Positions 52,340 to 62,006 of a DNA stretch of 64,000 nucleotides are shown piece by piece (position 1 is the stretch's first letter; every line of letters begins with the position of its first letter). Under the pieces are notes generated by a model, which was not told where the DNA came from, did no database searches, and saw only the letters and a list, made by a program, of their open reading frames with translations. The position numbers and the translations under genes were made by a program. Source of the stretch: Sulfuritalea sp. (GTDB taxonomy: Bacteria; Pseudomonadota; Gammaproteobacteria; Burkholderiales; Rhodocyclaceae); the NCBI GenBank assembly GCA_016708585.1, contig JADJFK010000008.1, forward strand, positions 62,001 to 126,000, written 5' to 3'.

Positions 52340-54685
52340 TTATGCAGCCTTGCGCAGCCCGCCGGTCGCTGGCGGCTGTGTGCTGGCCTCGTGGCCGAAA
52401 TCCTGGGGGAAATCGTCGACCGCAATGGCGCGATCGCGCAAGCGCGCCCGACGTTGCAGCAGCGCGTGCTCCTCGGCGGTGATGATGCCGGCTTCGAGGG
52501 CGTGGGCCGCCATGGTCGCCGTGTCGCCGGCGCCGACTTTTCCTTCCTTCACCGCCTTGCGGATGCGCAGCTCGACCGGCTCGGCGGCCACCGTGGCTTC
52601 CAGCGCGAGCTCGATGACACCGACGGCATCCGCTTCGTCCCTCGGCACGAACATGCCGGCGGTGAGGCGGTCGCGCGTGGCCGAGGGTTCGATCAGCAAG
52701 CGCGCCACCTCGTGGCCGAGCTTGTCCGAGGGCACCTCGTAAGGCCGGCCGAGCGGGAAGATGTACCAGTGCAGCAGGGCGGCGATGAAGCGGTTCGGGT
52801 AGTTGGAAATCACGCCCTCGAAGGCGTTCTGCATCCTGAACATGGCGTCCCAGATCGCCCAGTGCATCAGCGGCGCGTCTTCAGCCTGGCGGCCTTCGGC
52901 CTCGTAGCGCTTGAGCGTGGCCGAAGCGAGATACATCAGCGAAAGGATGTCGCCCAGGCGCGCGGAGAGCTTCTCCTTGCGCTTGAGGTCGCCGCCCATG
53001 ACGAACATCGAAACGTCGGCGAGGAAGGCGAAGGCCGCCGAGAAGCGCGACAGCTGCTGGTAGTAGCGCCGCGTCTCCGGCGCCACGTTCGATGGCACCG
53101 CGGCGAAATTGGATCCGGTGAGGCCCATGCTCCAGGCGCGGAAGCCGCGCGTCCAGATGAAGCCGAGGTGGGCGGCGAAAGCGGCATCGAAATCGCGCAG
53201 GCCTTCTACCGCATCCGGATTCCTCGCCGCCGCCATTTCCTTCAGCACGTAAGGGTGGCAGCGGATCGCGCCCTGGCCGAAGATGATCAGGCTGCGCGTC
53301 AGGATGTTGGCGCCCTCGACCGTGATCGCCACCGGCATCTGCTGGTAGGCGCGGCCCATGAAGTTGTTGGGGCCGAGGCAGATGCCCTTGCCGCCGAGGA
53401 TGTCCATGGCGTCGTTGACCACCTGGCGCGTACGCTCGGTGACGTGGTACTTGACGATGGCGGAGACCACCGAGGGTTTCTCGCCGAGGTCGATGGCGCC
53501 GGCCGTCATGGTGCGCGCCGCGTCCATCGCGTAAAGGTTGCCGCCCATGCGTGCCAGCGGCTCCTCGATGCCCTCGAAGCGGCCGATGGCGGTCTTGAAC
53601 TGGCTGCGGACGCGGGCGTAGGCGCCGGTGGCGCGCACCGCGAGCTTGGACATGCCGGTGTTGGACGAGGGCAGCGAAATCGAGCGCCCCGCCGCCAGGC
53701 ACTCCATCAGCATGCGCCAGCCCTGGCCGGCCATCGCCGGACCGCCGATGATCCAGTCCAGCGGCATGAAGACGTCCTTGCCCGAATTCGGGCCGTTCTG
53801 GAACACGGCATTGAGCGGGAAATGGCGGCGGCCGATGTTCACGCCGGGATGATCGGTCGGCACCAGCGCGCAGGTAATGCCGAGGTCATTGACCTTGCCC
53901 AGCAGATGGTCGGGGTCCTGCAGGCGGAAGGCCAGGCCCAGCAGCGTGCAGATCGGGCCCAGCGTGATGTAGCGCTTGTCCCAGGTGACGCGCATGCCGA
54001 TGACTTCTCTGCCCTGCCACTGGCCCTTGCACACGATGCCGAGGTCGGGAATCGAGGCCGCGTCGGAGCCGGCCTGCGGGCTGGTCAGCGCGAAGGCGGG
54101 AATCTCCTGCCCCCTGGCCAGGCGCGGCAGGTAGTAATCCTTCTGTTCCTCGGTGCCGTAATGCAGCAGCAGCTCGGCCGGGCCCAGCGAGTTCGGCACC
54201 ATCACGGACACTGCCACCGCCGAGCAGCGCGTGGACAGCTTCTGCACCACCATCGAGTGCGCGTATGCCGAAAATTCGAGGCCGCCATAGCGCTTCGGGA
54301 TGATCATGCCGAGGAAGCCCTTTTCCTTGACGTAGGCCCAGACCTCGGGCGGCAGGTCGTGATGGATCTGGGTCGTGTCCCAATCCCGCGACATGGCGCA
54401 CAGCGCCTCGCACTCGTTGTCGAGGAAGGATTGCTCGGCCGGCGCCAGCTTCGGCTGCGGATAGGACAGCAGCTTCCCCCAGGCCGGCTTGCCGGAAAAG
54501 AGCTCGCCTTCCCACCAGACGGTGCCGGCTTCCAGCGCTTCCCTTTCGGTCTGCGACATGGCGGGCAAGATCTTCTTGTAGATGGCGAAGATCGGGCCGG
54601 TGAAGACGGCGCGGCGCAAGGGCGGCAGCAGCAGCACGGCAACGGCGGCGGCAAATGCGGCGATGAGGATCAGGAACCAGGTCAT
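52340..54685 (-). CDS. fadE: Acyl-CoA dehydrogenase, FadE type
   Basis: The 781-residue long acyl-CoA dehydrogenase has an N-terminal membrane helix (FLILIAAFAAAVAVLLLPPL). The FAD/substrate blocks are FALTSPQAGSDAASIPD, AVPVDHP-like ALVPTDHPGVNIG and ITVEGANILTRS. It performs the first step of beta-oxidation. The C-terminal DUF1974 part includes an in-frame copy of the 26-bp repeat (KVGAGDTA) where homologs vary. The stop is ten bases before fadA. Confidence 0.94.
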   Translation of the reverse strand: MTWFLILIAAFAAAVAVLLLPPLRRAVFTGPIFAIYKKILPAMSQTEREALEAGTVWWEGELFSGKPAWGKLLSYPQPKLAPAEQSFLDNECEALCAMSRDWDTTQIHHDLPPEVWAYVKEKGFLGMIIPKRYGGLEFSAYAHSMVVQKLSTRCSAVAVSVMVPNSLGPAELLLHYGTEEQKDYYLPRLARGQEIPAFALTSPQAGSDAASIPDLGIVCKGQWQGREVIGMRVTWDKRYITLGPICTLLGLAFRLQDPDHLLGKVNDLGITCALVPTDHPGVNIGRRHFPLNAVFQNGPNSGKDVFMPLDWIIGGPAMAGQGWRMLMECLAAGRSISLPSSNTGMSKLAVRATGAYARVRSQFKTAIGRFEGIEEPLARMGGNLYAMDAARTMTAGAIDLGEKPSVVSAIVKYHVTERTRQVVNDAMDILGGKGICLGPNNFMGRAYQQMPVAITVEGANILTRSLIIFGQGAIRCHPYVLKEMAAARNPDAVEGLRDFDAAFAAHLGFIWTRGFRAWSMGLTGSNFAAVPSNVAPETRRYYQQLSRFSAAFAFLADVSMFVMGGDLKRKEKLSARLGDILSLMYLASATLKRYEAEGRQAEDAPLMHWAIWDAMFRMQNAFEGVISNYPNRFIAALLHWYIFPLGRPYEVPSDKLGHEVARLLIEPSATRDRLTAGMFVPRDEADAVGVIELALEATVAAEPVELRIRKAVKEGKVGAGDTATMAAHALEAGIITAEEHALLQRRARLRDRAIAVDDFPQDFGHEASTQPPATGGLRKAA
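52516..52541 (-). repeat. Dispersed 26-bp repeat inside fadE
   Basis: Minus-strand AAAAGTCGGCGCCGGCGACACGGCGA, full consensus match and identical to the selB copy; encodes KVGAGDTA. Confidence 0.8.
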
Positions 54686-54700
54686 GGCATTCTCCTAGGG

Positions 54701-55372
54701 TCAGGCCGCGCGCCGGGCGCGCGGTTTTTTGGCCGGTTTGGCAACAACTTCGGGGAGCGGCGCGCGCAGGCCGCCGATGAGGAAGCTCATCAGCCGCGCA
54801 TACAGCGCCTCGGGATCGGAATCGTCGATCGGGCCCAGCATGCGCAGGGCATCGGTGCCGGATATCGCGTAGGACAGCGCGCCCATCATGAAATGGAAGC
54901 GCCAGAGGAACTCTTCCTGCGGCACGTCGGGCAGGGCCTTGAAGAAGGCGCTCTTGAAGCGATCGATCACCTCGGCGTATTCCTCGGCGAGGAACTTGCG
55001 CACGAACTCGGTGGGCTCGGTATAGCTGCGGCCCAGCAGGCGCATGAAGGTCTGGCCGCCGTTATGGTCGGCGGCCATGCGGATCGCGACGCCGAAGAAG
55101 GCTTCGACGATCTGCCGCGGCTTGAGCGGCGCCCCCCGGGCCTCTGCTTCAAAAGCGGTCAGGGCGCCGATGCGCTGCTCGTTGAGCCAGGTCAGGCGGC
55201 GGCGGAACACCGCCTCGACCAGCGCCTCCTTGGAGCCGAAGTGGTAATTCACCGCGGCCAGGTTGGCCTGCGCCTCGGCGGTAATCATGCGCAGGGTGGT
55301 CGCGTCGAGGCCGTGGCTGACGAACAGGCTTTCGGCGGCGTCGAGGATGCGGGTGCGAGTGTCGGTTTCCAC
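54701..55372 (-). CDS. TetR-family regulator, PsrA/FadR-like
   Basis: The 223-residue repressor has the helix-turn-helix TLRMITAEAQANLAAVNYHFGSKEAL, close to the PsrA recognition region, and a TetR_C ligand domain. GTG 55372 (METDTRTRIL) fits the family start; TTG 55393 is an alternative. It sits directly upstream of fadE, and the palindrome before it matches PsrA-type sites. It probably represses beta-oxidation genes until long acyl-CoA or fatty acids bind. Confidence 0.88.
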   Translation of the reverse strand: METDTRTRILDAAESLFVSHGLDATTLRMITAEAQANLAAVNYHFGSKEALVEAVFRRRLTWLNEQRIGALTAFEAEARGAPLKPRQIVEAFFGVAIRMAADHNGGQTFMRLLGRSYTEPTEFVRKFLAEEYAEVIDRFKSAFFKALPDVPQEEFLWRFHFMMGALSYAISGTDALRMLGPIDDSDPEALYARLMSFLIGGLRAPLPEVVAKPAKKPRARRAA

Positions 55373-55401
55373 GGGATGGCAGGCCTCTGACAAACGTTGG
55401 T

Positions 55402-55419
55402 TTCAAACGAACGTTTGAA
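55402..55419. promoter_or_regulatory. PsrA-like operator upstream of the TetR-fad unit
   Basis: TTCAAACG-AA-CGTTTGAA: a perfect 8-bp inverted repeat holding CAAAC-N4-GTTTG, as in PsrA sites. Another CAAACG half lies ten bases to the left. Autoregulation is likely. Confidence 0.75.
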
Positions 55420-55566
55420 TAGTGGCACCTGCCGGCGAAACCTGTCAAGAGAGGAAACACTCTAATAATTACCCGGCGGAGTGGCCCGGGCCCGCAAAAG
55501 GCATGGGCATGGCCGGCCCGGGAAATGTTGCGGCGCGGGGCGGCGGGTAGTATTCGGGTAAGCCGT

Positions 55567-56046
55567 TCAGGCCGCCAAGAGCACCCTCGGCTCGATCGAC
55601 ACCGGGAAGTTCACCGAGTTGGCGATGAAGCACAGGCGATGCGCTTCCTCGTGCAACGCCATTGCCAGTGCCGCGTCGCCGCCCGCCGCGAGCGTCGCTA
55701 TCGGACGCAGCGCGGCCTGGGTGAAACGTCCACCACCGTCGGCATCCTCCACCATCGTCCCCGTCGCATCGTCCTGGTAGGCCAGCACCGTGATCCCCTC
55801 CCGGGCGCACAGGTGGAGGTACCACAGCATGTGGCAGGACGACAGCGAAGCGACCAGCAGGTCCTCCGGATTCCAGCGCGCTGCGTCGCCGCGAAACGCC
55901 GGGTCGGAGGAACCCGCCAGGTCCGGCCGGCCTGCGGCGGAAATCACATGGTCGCGCGAGTAGGCCCGATAGCCGGCGGTGCCTTCGCCCAGGTTGCCGG
56001 TCCATACGGTGCGGGTGGCGTAATTGTGCTGCTTGTCGTGGGGCAT
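55567..56046 (-). CDS. OsmC/Ohr-family protein
   Basis: The 159-residue protein has the two redox Cys of the family in SLSSCHMLWYLHLC and EAHRLCFIANS, and the phrase WNPEDLLVASLSSC typical of OsmC-like peroxidases. It reduces organic hydroperoxides in the family; here it is the general OsmC subgroup, not Ohr. Start MPHDKQHNYATR chosen over an upstream ATG. Confidence 0.88.
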   Translation of the reverse strand: MPHDKQHNYATRTVWTGNLGEGTAGYRAYSRDHVISAAGRPDLAGSSDPAFRGDAARWNPEDLLVASLSSCHMLWYLHLCAREGITVLAYQDDATGTMVEDADGGGRFTQAALRPIATLAAGGDAALAMALHEEAHRLCFIANSVNFPVSIEPRVLLAA

Positions 56047-56056
56047 GGCAGGACCC

Positions 56057-56452
56057 TCAGGATCGGGTATCGGAAAATTTCTGCGCGGAACCATGGCTGC
56101 GCCGGAACAGCACCCATCCATAGATCACAAGATTGATGGCGATGACCAGCGTGCCGAGAATGTACTGCAAGCGCTCGTCGAGCCCGGCAGGATAAATGAT
56201 CGGGATCAGATAGTGCTCGATGAAGCTGCCGGAGTAACCCGCCTCGCCCGCGGCCAGGCGCAGTTCCTGTTCCAGCGGCGTCAGCGGACAGACGCCGTGG
56301 CGAAACTCGATGGCCGCCGCCCACAGGACGGCCGGCAGGTGCAGGCCGGCAATCCATTTCCGGCGCAACAGCAGAAAGCCGCCGAAGACGACGAACAGGA
56401 TGAAGCCGAAATGCAGCAGGACAACGCCGTCGGCAAGGATTCGCTCGATCAT
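56057..56452 (-). CDS. DUF2784 integral membrane protein
   Basis: The 131-residue protein has three or four hydrophobic segments, with FGFILFVVFGGFLLLRRKW, GVCPLTPLEQELR and YSGSFIEHYLIPIIYP as the DUF2784 landmarks. Function unknown. It lies 10 bases before the OsmC start on the same strand. Confidence 0.85.
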   Translation of the reverse strand: MIERILADGVVLLHFGFILFVVFGGFLLLRRKWIAGLHLPAVLWAAAIEFRHGVCPLTPLEQELRLAAGEAGYSGSFIEHYLIPIIYPAGLDERLQYILGTLVIAINLVIYGWVLFRRSHGSAQKFSDTRS

Positions 56453-56636
56453 GGCAACTCGGGGCCTTGATGATCCGGGCTCCATTGTTTCACTCCCCCC
56501 GCCTTCATGGTCGGCCGGCCGCATCCTTGCCGGCAACCGGCGGCGGACGGCTGGCGTAGAATCTTCCTGCCTGACCCGCGGAGCGTTGGCTGCATGGCCG
56601 GATCGACGCGACCCTGGACCGACAAAGGCCGAGAGA

Positions 56637-57449
56637 ATGAACAAGTCATTGATCATGCTGATGCTGCTGGTGTCGCAAGGCGCCATGGCCCAGGGCCGCC
56701 TGCCGCCATGTCCGGCGTCGACCGAAAGGCCCTGGAGCGGCTGCTCCGGAGAACAAATCGCTCCTGGCGGCGAGAAATACTTCGGCGACTTCCTGAACGG
56801 TGAACGCCACGGCCAGGGCAGCTACACCTGGCCCGGCGGCGACAGGTACGTCGGCGAATTCAGGAACCAGAAGTTCCACGGCCAGGGCGCCTTCGCTTTT
56901 GCCAATGGCGACAGGTACGCCGGCGAATTCAAGGATGACCAGTTCCACGGAAAAGGCAGTTTTACCTCTGCCAAGGGCGACAAGTACGTCGGTGAATTCG
57001 TGAACCAGAAGTTCCAGGGCAAGGGTACCCTCACCGCCACCACCGGCGACAAGTACGTCGGTGAATTCAGGGATGACAAGTTCAACGGCCAGGGCACCCT
57101 CAGCTTCGCCAACGGCGAAACCTACGTCGGCGAGTTCAAGGACGACAAGTTTCACGGCAAAGGCACCTACACCTTTGCCGATGGCAGCAAATACATCGGC
57201 GAATTCAGGGACGGGCTGCGCAACGGACAAGGCACCCACAGCCGGCCCAATGGCATCGAGTACGTCGGCGAGTTCAGGGATGGCAAATACAACGGCCGGG
57301 GCACCCTGACATTCCCCAACGGTCCCAGGTATGTCGGTGAATTCAAGGATGGCGAATACCACGGCAAGGGCACCCTGGTCTCTCCCAATGGCACCGAATT
57401 CGCCGGCGAGTTCAGGGATGGCAAGCGCATCGGGGCCGAAAGCGAGTAG
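56637..57449 (+). CDS. Secreted MORN-repeat protein
   Basis: The 270-residue protein has a signal peptide (LIMLMLLVSQGAMAQG) and a short Cys-containing stretch. About nine to ten MORN repeats of 23 residues follow (pattern YVGEFKDDKFHGKGTLTFANG). The repeats are very alike at DNA level too, so the array can probably gain or lose units. MORN proteins bind lipids or proteins; its export suggests an envelope role. No partner is obvious. Confidence 0.85.
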   Translation: MNKSLIMLMLLVSQGAMAQGRLPPCPASTERPWSGCSGEQIAPGGEKYFGDFLNGERHGQGSYTWPGGDRYVGEFRNQKFHGQGAFAFANGDRYAGEFKDDQFHGKGSFTSAKGDKYVGEFVNQKFQGKGTLTATTGDKYVGEFRDDKFNGQGTLSFANGETYVGEFKDDKFHGKGTYTFADGSKYIGEFRDGLRNGQGTHSRPNGIEYVGEFRDGKYNGRGTLTFPNGPRYVGEFKDGEYHGKGTLVSPNGTEFAGEFRDGKRIGAESE

Positions 57450-57575
57450 GCGTGCCGACGGCACGGTTCTGAAATCGGGGTGATCGAAAGAGAGAAACCC
57501 GCGCTCCGCCAAGACCGGACCCGGGCCGGCCCCGCAAGTAATCCATGCGGAATTTCAGGAAGCCTTACGCGAACG

Positions 57576-58454
57576 TCACCGGGCCTGGTTTTTTTGCCCG
57601 CCGGCTGCTGCCGCATTCAGCGTCAATTCGGGACGCGCGCCATCGCCGGCAGCGGCGCCCTTGAGCCGACCGAGCGAGTTGTCGACATCGACCACCCTTT
57701 CCCCGGCCGTCGGGTGGGTCTTGTAAAGCGCGGCCAGGGCATTGGTGTCGACCTTGAGCGCGGCCAGGCGTTGCATGAAATTCAGGCAGGCCGCCGGATC
57801 GTATCCGGCGCGCGCCGCCAGCAGGATGCCGTCTTCATCCGCCTCGCGTTCCGAACTGCGGTCGAGCCGGCGGTTGAATATTTCCTTGCTTTCACCGATC
57901 AGCAGTTTGCGGTACTCCTGAGAACCACCCGTCTTCGAAGCAGCGGACAGCGCACTGGCACCGGCGGAAACAAGCAGGCTCTTCTGCAGCACGGCGATGT
58001 GGTGGCGACGGGTCACGTGGCCGATCTCATGGCCCAGCACGCAGGCCAGCTCGGCTTCGTTCGTGACGTGGCCCAGCATGCCGCGGGTGACGAGGATGGT
58101 ACCCCCCGGCGCGGCAAAGGCGTTGATGGCGTCCGACTCCACGGCGGCGAAGCGCCAGGGCAGGTCCGGGCGCGACGACTGCAGCGCGATCCAGACGCCG
58201 ATCTGGTTCAGGCGGTGCTGCAGGCCCGAATCCCTGATCGGGGGATAGCTGCCCAGCGTCGCCGCGACGACTTCCTTGCCGATGGCAAGTTCCTCTTCTT
58301 CGCTCATCGAACCGACCGACTGGCTCTTGGCCAGGTTCTTCGCCGTATCGAAGATCGAGCCCAGGTCGAGGCTGCGCGATTGCGCCTGGATACCGGGCGC
58401 TGCCAGCGCCAGGGTGGCTGCAGCAAGGCATGAACGGAGCAGATGGAGTCTCAT
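57576..58454 (-). CDS. Periplasmic M48-family metalloprotease
   Basis: The 292-residue protein has a signal peptide, and the zinc site HEIGH (VLGHEIGHVTRRHH) with third ligand in SSEREADEDG. It resembles YggG/LoiP and the protease part of BepA, but has no TPR domain. It probably degrades misfolded envelope proteins. It shares strand and likely transcript with the small secreted protein upstream. Confidence 0.9.
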   Translation of the reverse strand: MRLHLLRSCLAAATLALAAPGIQAQSRSLDLGSIFDTAKNLAKSQSVGSMSEEEELAIGKEVVAATLGSYPPIRDSGLQHRLNQIGVWIALQSSRPDLPWRFAAVESDAINAFAAPGGTILVTRGMLGHVTNEAELACVLGHEIGHVTRRHHIAVLQKSLLVSAGASALSAASKTGGSQEYRKLLIGESKEIFNRRLDRSSEREADEDGILLAARAGYDPAACLNFMQRLAALKVDTNALAALYKTHPTAGERVVDVDNSLGRLKGAAAGDGARPELTLNAAAAGGQKNQAR

Positions 58455-58485
58455 GGCGATCCTCGTGTGTTCAGGCCGCGCCGGC

Positions 58486-58794
58486 CTATTCGTAAGTCAC
58501 CGGCCGGGCCGTCAATCCGCGCCGCGCCGCGGCGGCTTCGGCTTCCTTGCGCCCGACTGCCCAGCTTTCAAGCAGCCTGGAGTCGCCCGCCGCCGGCGCC
58601 GTGGTCTTGGCATCACCCTCGTCCATTCCGCGCACGCCGAGTACGGCGGTCTCGCCTTTCTGGGCCGGGGCCGCTGACTCCTTGCCGCTGATGGCGCCGG
58701 TCACCGAGCGCAGGAGGTCGGAAATACCCCCACCCTGGGCCAGGGCGACCGGCGACAGGGTGCACAACAGCAGCAGGGAAAGGATGGTTTTCAT
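58486..58794 (-). CDS. Small secreted protein, function unknown
   Basis: The 102-residue protein has a clear signal peptide (ILSLLLLCTLSPVALAQG). It then has a Gly/Ala-rich part and a helical tail (SRLLESWAVGRKEAEAAAARRG). It ends 32 bases before the M48 protease gene, so it may be its partner or substrate. Confidence 0.6.
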   Translation of the reverse strand: MKTILSLLLLCTLSPVALAQGGGISDLLRSVTGAISGKESAAPAQKGETAVLGVRGMDEGDAKTTAPAAGDSRLLESWAVGRKEAEAAAARRGLTARPVTYE

Positions 58795-58875
58795 GGCAAA
58801 TCCGGAACACCTGTTACTTTACCAATTTAGTGGCACTGTTTGCGTCCGGCGTCAGGCAGGCCCGGAACCCGCATA

Positions 58876-59979
58876 ATGGGCAAACCGCTACCCGCCATGT
58901 CGACTCCTGCTTCCGATCGCCTGTTGCACACGCTAGCCCTCGGCGCCCTGGCGGCCGGGTGCATGCTGGTGCTGTGGCCGTTCCTGACCTCGCTGATCTG
59001 GGCGGCCATCCTGGTCTCGACCAGCTGGCCGGTCTTTCTCCGGCTGGACCGGGTCGCGGGAGGGCGACGGGCCCTCGCGGCATCCCTGATGACGCTGCTG
59101 GTCACCGTGGCCTTGCTGGGACCGATCGCCGCTGTCGCCCTGGCCATGGCGGACAACGCTGCCGAACTTGGCAGCGCCGTGTCAGCGCTGGTCAGGGAGG
59201 GACTGCCCGAGGCGCCTTCGTGGCTGGCCAGGCTGCCGCTGGTGGGGCAGCCGATCCACGACTACTGGCAACAGTTCGCGCACGATGGCCAACGGCTCAC
59301 GGCCGAACTGGAAAAACTCGCCAAGCCCGCGCAGGGGGCGGCGCTTGCCGCCGGCCGCGTGGTCGGCGCGGGTGTGCTGGACATGGGTCTTTCCGTATTT
59401 CTTGCCTTCTTCTTTTTCCTCCACGGCGAAGCCCTCGCCGGTCGCTTGCGCGTCCTGCTCAAGCGCGTGACGGGCGTGCGTGCCGCCTATCTGCTCGGGA
59501 TCGCGCGCAGCACCGTGACCGGCGTGATTTACGGCATCCTCGGCACGGGGCTCGCCCAAGGGGTGCTGGCCACCATCGGCTTTGCGGTGGCCGGCGTGCC
59601 CGGCGCCGTGCTGCTGGGCGTGGCCACCTTCTTCCTCTCCGTGGTGCCGGTGGGACCGCCGCTGGTCTGGGGCGGCGCGGCGATCTGGCTGTTCCGCGAG
59701 GGGCAACCCGAATGGGCGCTGTTCGTCGCCGCCTGGGGCTTCTTCGTGGTCAGCACGGTGGACAACGTGATCAAGCCCTTCATCATCAGTCGCGGCGCCA
59801 ACCTGCCCTTCGCCGTGGTCTTCCTCGGCGTCCTCGGCGGGCTGCTGGCCTTCGGCGTGATCGGCGCCTTCCTCGGCCCGACGCTGCTGGCGGTCGGCTA
59901 CCGCCTCGCCACTGAATGGACGGCGATCGGCACGACACCACACACAAAAAACGATGGCAAGGGGGACCCCCCGGGCTAG
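58876..59979 (+). CDS. AI-2E-family transporter (PerM-like)
   Basis: The 367-residue protein has about eight membrane helices. A soluble region of about 70 residues follows helix 3, typical of the AI-2E/PerM family. The family phrase LSVVPVGPPLVWGGAAIWLF and DNVIKPFIISRGANLPF are present. Substrate unproven; members include exporters of AI-2 and Na+/H+ antiporters. Confidence 0.87.
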   Translation: MGKPLPAMSTPASDRLLHTLALGALAAGCMLVLWPFLTSLIWAAILVSTSWPVFLRLDRVAGGRRALAASLMTLLVTVALLGPIAAVALAMADNAAELGSAVSALVREGLPEAPSWLARLPLVGQPIHDYWQQFAHDGQRLTAELEKLAKPAQGAALAAGRVVGAGVLDMGLSVFLAFFFFLHGEALAGRLRVLLKRVTGVRAAYLLGIARSTVTGVIYGILGTGLAQGVLATIGFAVAGVPGAVLLGVATFFLSVVPVGPPLVWGGAAIWLFREGQPEWALFVAAWGFFVVSTVDNVIKPFIISRGANLPFAVVFLGVLGGLLAFGVIGAFLGPTLLAVGYRLATEWTAIGTTPHTKNDGKGDPPG

Positions 59980-60074
59980 GGATTGCCGTCCTGCGGCGCC
60001 ACCCCATTTACCCTCTTGCAATGAGGGTTGTGCCACCGGAAATTTGCGTCGCTTCAAGTTGTTAGAATCCAGGC

Positions 60075-61904
60075 ATGATGCGCCGCGCCCCACCCGCCAT
60101 GGCCCTGCCCGGGCCGATCCCGGAAACCCGCCACGACTGGGAAACCATCAAGACGCTGCTGCCCTACCTGTGGGCGTGGAAGGGGCGGGTCGTCATCGCG
60201 CTGAGCTGCCTGCTGCTGGCCAAGCTGACCAGCGTCGGCGTGCCGTTGGTGTTCAAGGACATCATCGATACCTTCACCCAGCCCGGCGTCGGCAAGCTGC
60301 AACAGGCCGCCCTGCTGGTACCGCTGGGCCTGCTGGCGGCCTACGGTGCGCTGCGCTTTTCCACCGTGCTGTTCACCGAGCTGCGCGAGATCTTCTTCGC
60401 CCGCGTCACCCAGCGCGCGGTGCGCACCATCACGCTGCAGGTGTTCGAGCACCTGCATGCGCTCAGCTTGCGCTTCCACCTCGATCGCCAGACCGGCGGC
60501 CTCACGCGCGACATCGAACGCGGCACGCGTTCGATCGGCTCGCTGATCAGCTACACGCTGTACTCCATCCTGCCGACCCTGGTCGAGATCCTGCTGGTGC
60601 TGGGCATCCTCGGCTTCCGCTACGACAAGGATTTCATGCTGATCACGCTGGTCACGCTGGTGCTTTACGTGACATTCACCATCGTCGTCACCAACTGGCG
60701 CACGGTGCTGCGGCGCGAGGTGAACGAACTGGATTCGGCGGCCAACGTGCGCGCGGTGGACAGCCTGATCAACTTCGAGACGGTCAAGTACTTCAACAAC
60801 GAACGCTGGGAACGCGACCGCTACGACGAGCAGATGCAGAAATGGGAGGCCGCGCAGATCAGGAGCCAGGTCTCGCTCTCGTGGCTCAACCTCGGCCAGT
60901 CGCTGATCATCGCCGCCGCGGTGACGCTGATGATGTGGCGCGCCGCGGTCGAGGTCGCCGCCGGCCAGATGACGGTGGGCGACATCGTATTGGTCAACGC
61001 CTTCCTGATCCAGCTCTACATGCCGCTCAACCACCTCGGCGTGCTCTACCGCGAGATCCGCCAGTCGCTGACCGACATCGAACGGATGTTCTCGCTGCTG
61101 GGCAAGAACCGCGAGATCCAGGACGCCCCCGATGCGCGGCCCTTGTTCCCGGCCAACGAAAGCGGCCCCTGCGAGATCGAATTCGCGCAGGTCGGCTTCG
61201 CCTATGAAGCCAACCGGCAGATCCTGTTCGATGTCGATTTCAAAGTCGGCGCCGGCAGGACGGTGGCCGTGGTCGGCCACAGCGGCTCGGGCAAGTCGAC
61301 CCTGGCGCGGCTCCTGTTCCGCTTCTACGACACCACGTCAGGTTCGGTGAAGATCAACGGCTCCGACCTGCGCGCGCTGCAGCAGGCCTCGGTGCGCGCC
61401 GCGATCGGCATCGTGCCGCAGGACACGGTGCTGTTCAACGACACCATCTTCTACAACATCCAGTACGGCCGGCCGGCGGCACCGCACGAGGACGTCATCG
61501 CCGCGGCCCGGGCGGCGCATATCCACGACTTCATCATGGCCTTGCCGGACGCTTACCAGACGCGGGTCGGCGAACGCGGCCTCAAGCTTTCGGGCGGCGA
61601 GAAGCAGCGCGTGGCCATCGCCCGCGCCCTGCTGAAGAACCCGCCGATCCTGATCTTCGACGAAGCCACCTCGGCGCTCGACTCCAAGACAGAAAAGGCC
61701 ATCCAGGCCCAGCTGGAGCAGGCGGCCGTCGGCCGCACCACGCTGATCATCGCCCACCGGCTGTCCACGGTGATGAACGCCGACGAGATCCTGGTGCTCG
61801 ACGCCGGGCGCATCGTCGAACGCGGCGCCCATCGCACACTCCTCGAGCGCGGCGGGCTTTACTCGCAAATGTGGGCCCTGCAGCAGCAGGAACATGAAAT
61901 TTAG
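60075..61904 (+). CDS. Atm1-like ABC exporter (fused permease and ATPase)
   Basis: The 609-residue ABC half-transporter has six helices and an ATPase with Walker A GHSGSGKST, signature LSGGEKQR and Walker B ILIFDEATSALDS. Phrases such as VKYFNNERWERDRYDEQM match Atm1/HMT1-like proteins that move glutathione-linked metals or sulfur. The stretch FKVGAGRTVAVVG resembles the dispersed repeat but is normal for this family. The first of two adjacent ATGs (60075, 60078) is used. Confidence 0.9.
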   Translation: MMRRAPPAMALPGPIPETRHDWETIKTLLPYLWAWKGRVVIALSCLLLAKLTSVGVPLVFKDIIDTFTQPGVGKLQQAALLVPLGLLAAYGALRFSTVLFTELREIFFARVTQRAVRTITLQVFEHLHALSLRFHLDRQTGGLTRDIERGTRSIGSLISYTLYSILPTLVEILLVLGILGFRYDKDFMLITLVTLVLYVTFTIVVTNWRTVLRREVNELDSAANVRAVDSLINFETVKYFNNERWERDRYDEQMQKWEAAQIRSQVSLSWLNLGQSLIIAAAVTLMMWRAAVEVAAGQMTVGDIVLVNAFLIQLYMPLNHLGVLYREIRQSLTDIERMFSLLGKNREIQDAPDARPLFPANESGPCEIEFAQVGFAYEANRQILFDVDFKVGAGRTVAVVGHSGSGKSTLARLLFRFYDTTSGSVKINGSDLRALQQASVRAAIGIVPQDTVLFNDTIFYNIQYGRPAAPHEDVIAAARAAHIHDFIMALPDAYQTRVGERGLKLSGGEKQRVAIARALLKNPPILIFDEATSALDSKTEKAIQAQLEQAAVGRTTLIIAHRLSTVMNADEILVLDAGRIVERGAHRTLLERGGLYSQMWALQQQEHEI

Positions 61905-62006
61905 GTGTAATCTAGAGGCCGCCCGTCCGCGTTGCGGCGTGAGCGCAGGCTTCGCAGGCAGGACCCCACCGAAGTCCGTTCAATAATTAAATTACAGGAG
62001 ACCACC

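Noticed and set aside
51134..55390. A 1418-residue plus-strand open frame over the fad genes
   Set aside because: Low-complexity composition (His, Arg, Gln, Val), no motifs, and fully explained by three genes and a regulator on the other strand.
61241..61264. Another dispersed-repeat copy in the Atm1-like gene (KVGAGRTVAVVG)
   Set aside because: About 20 of 24 bases match, but this residue pattern is the normal strand before Walker A in ABC proteins, so it is probably coincidence.
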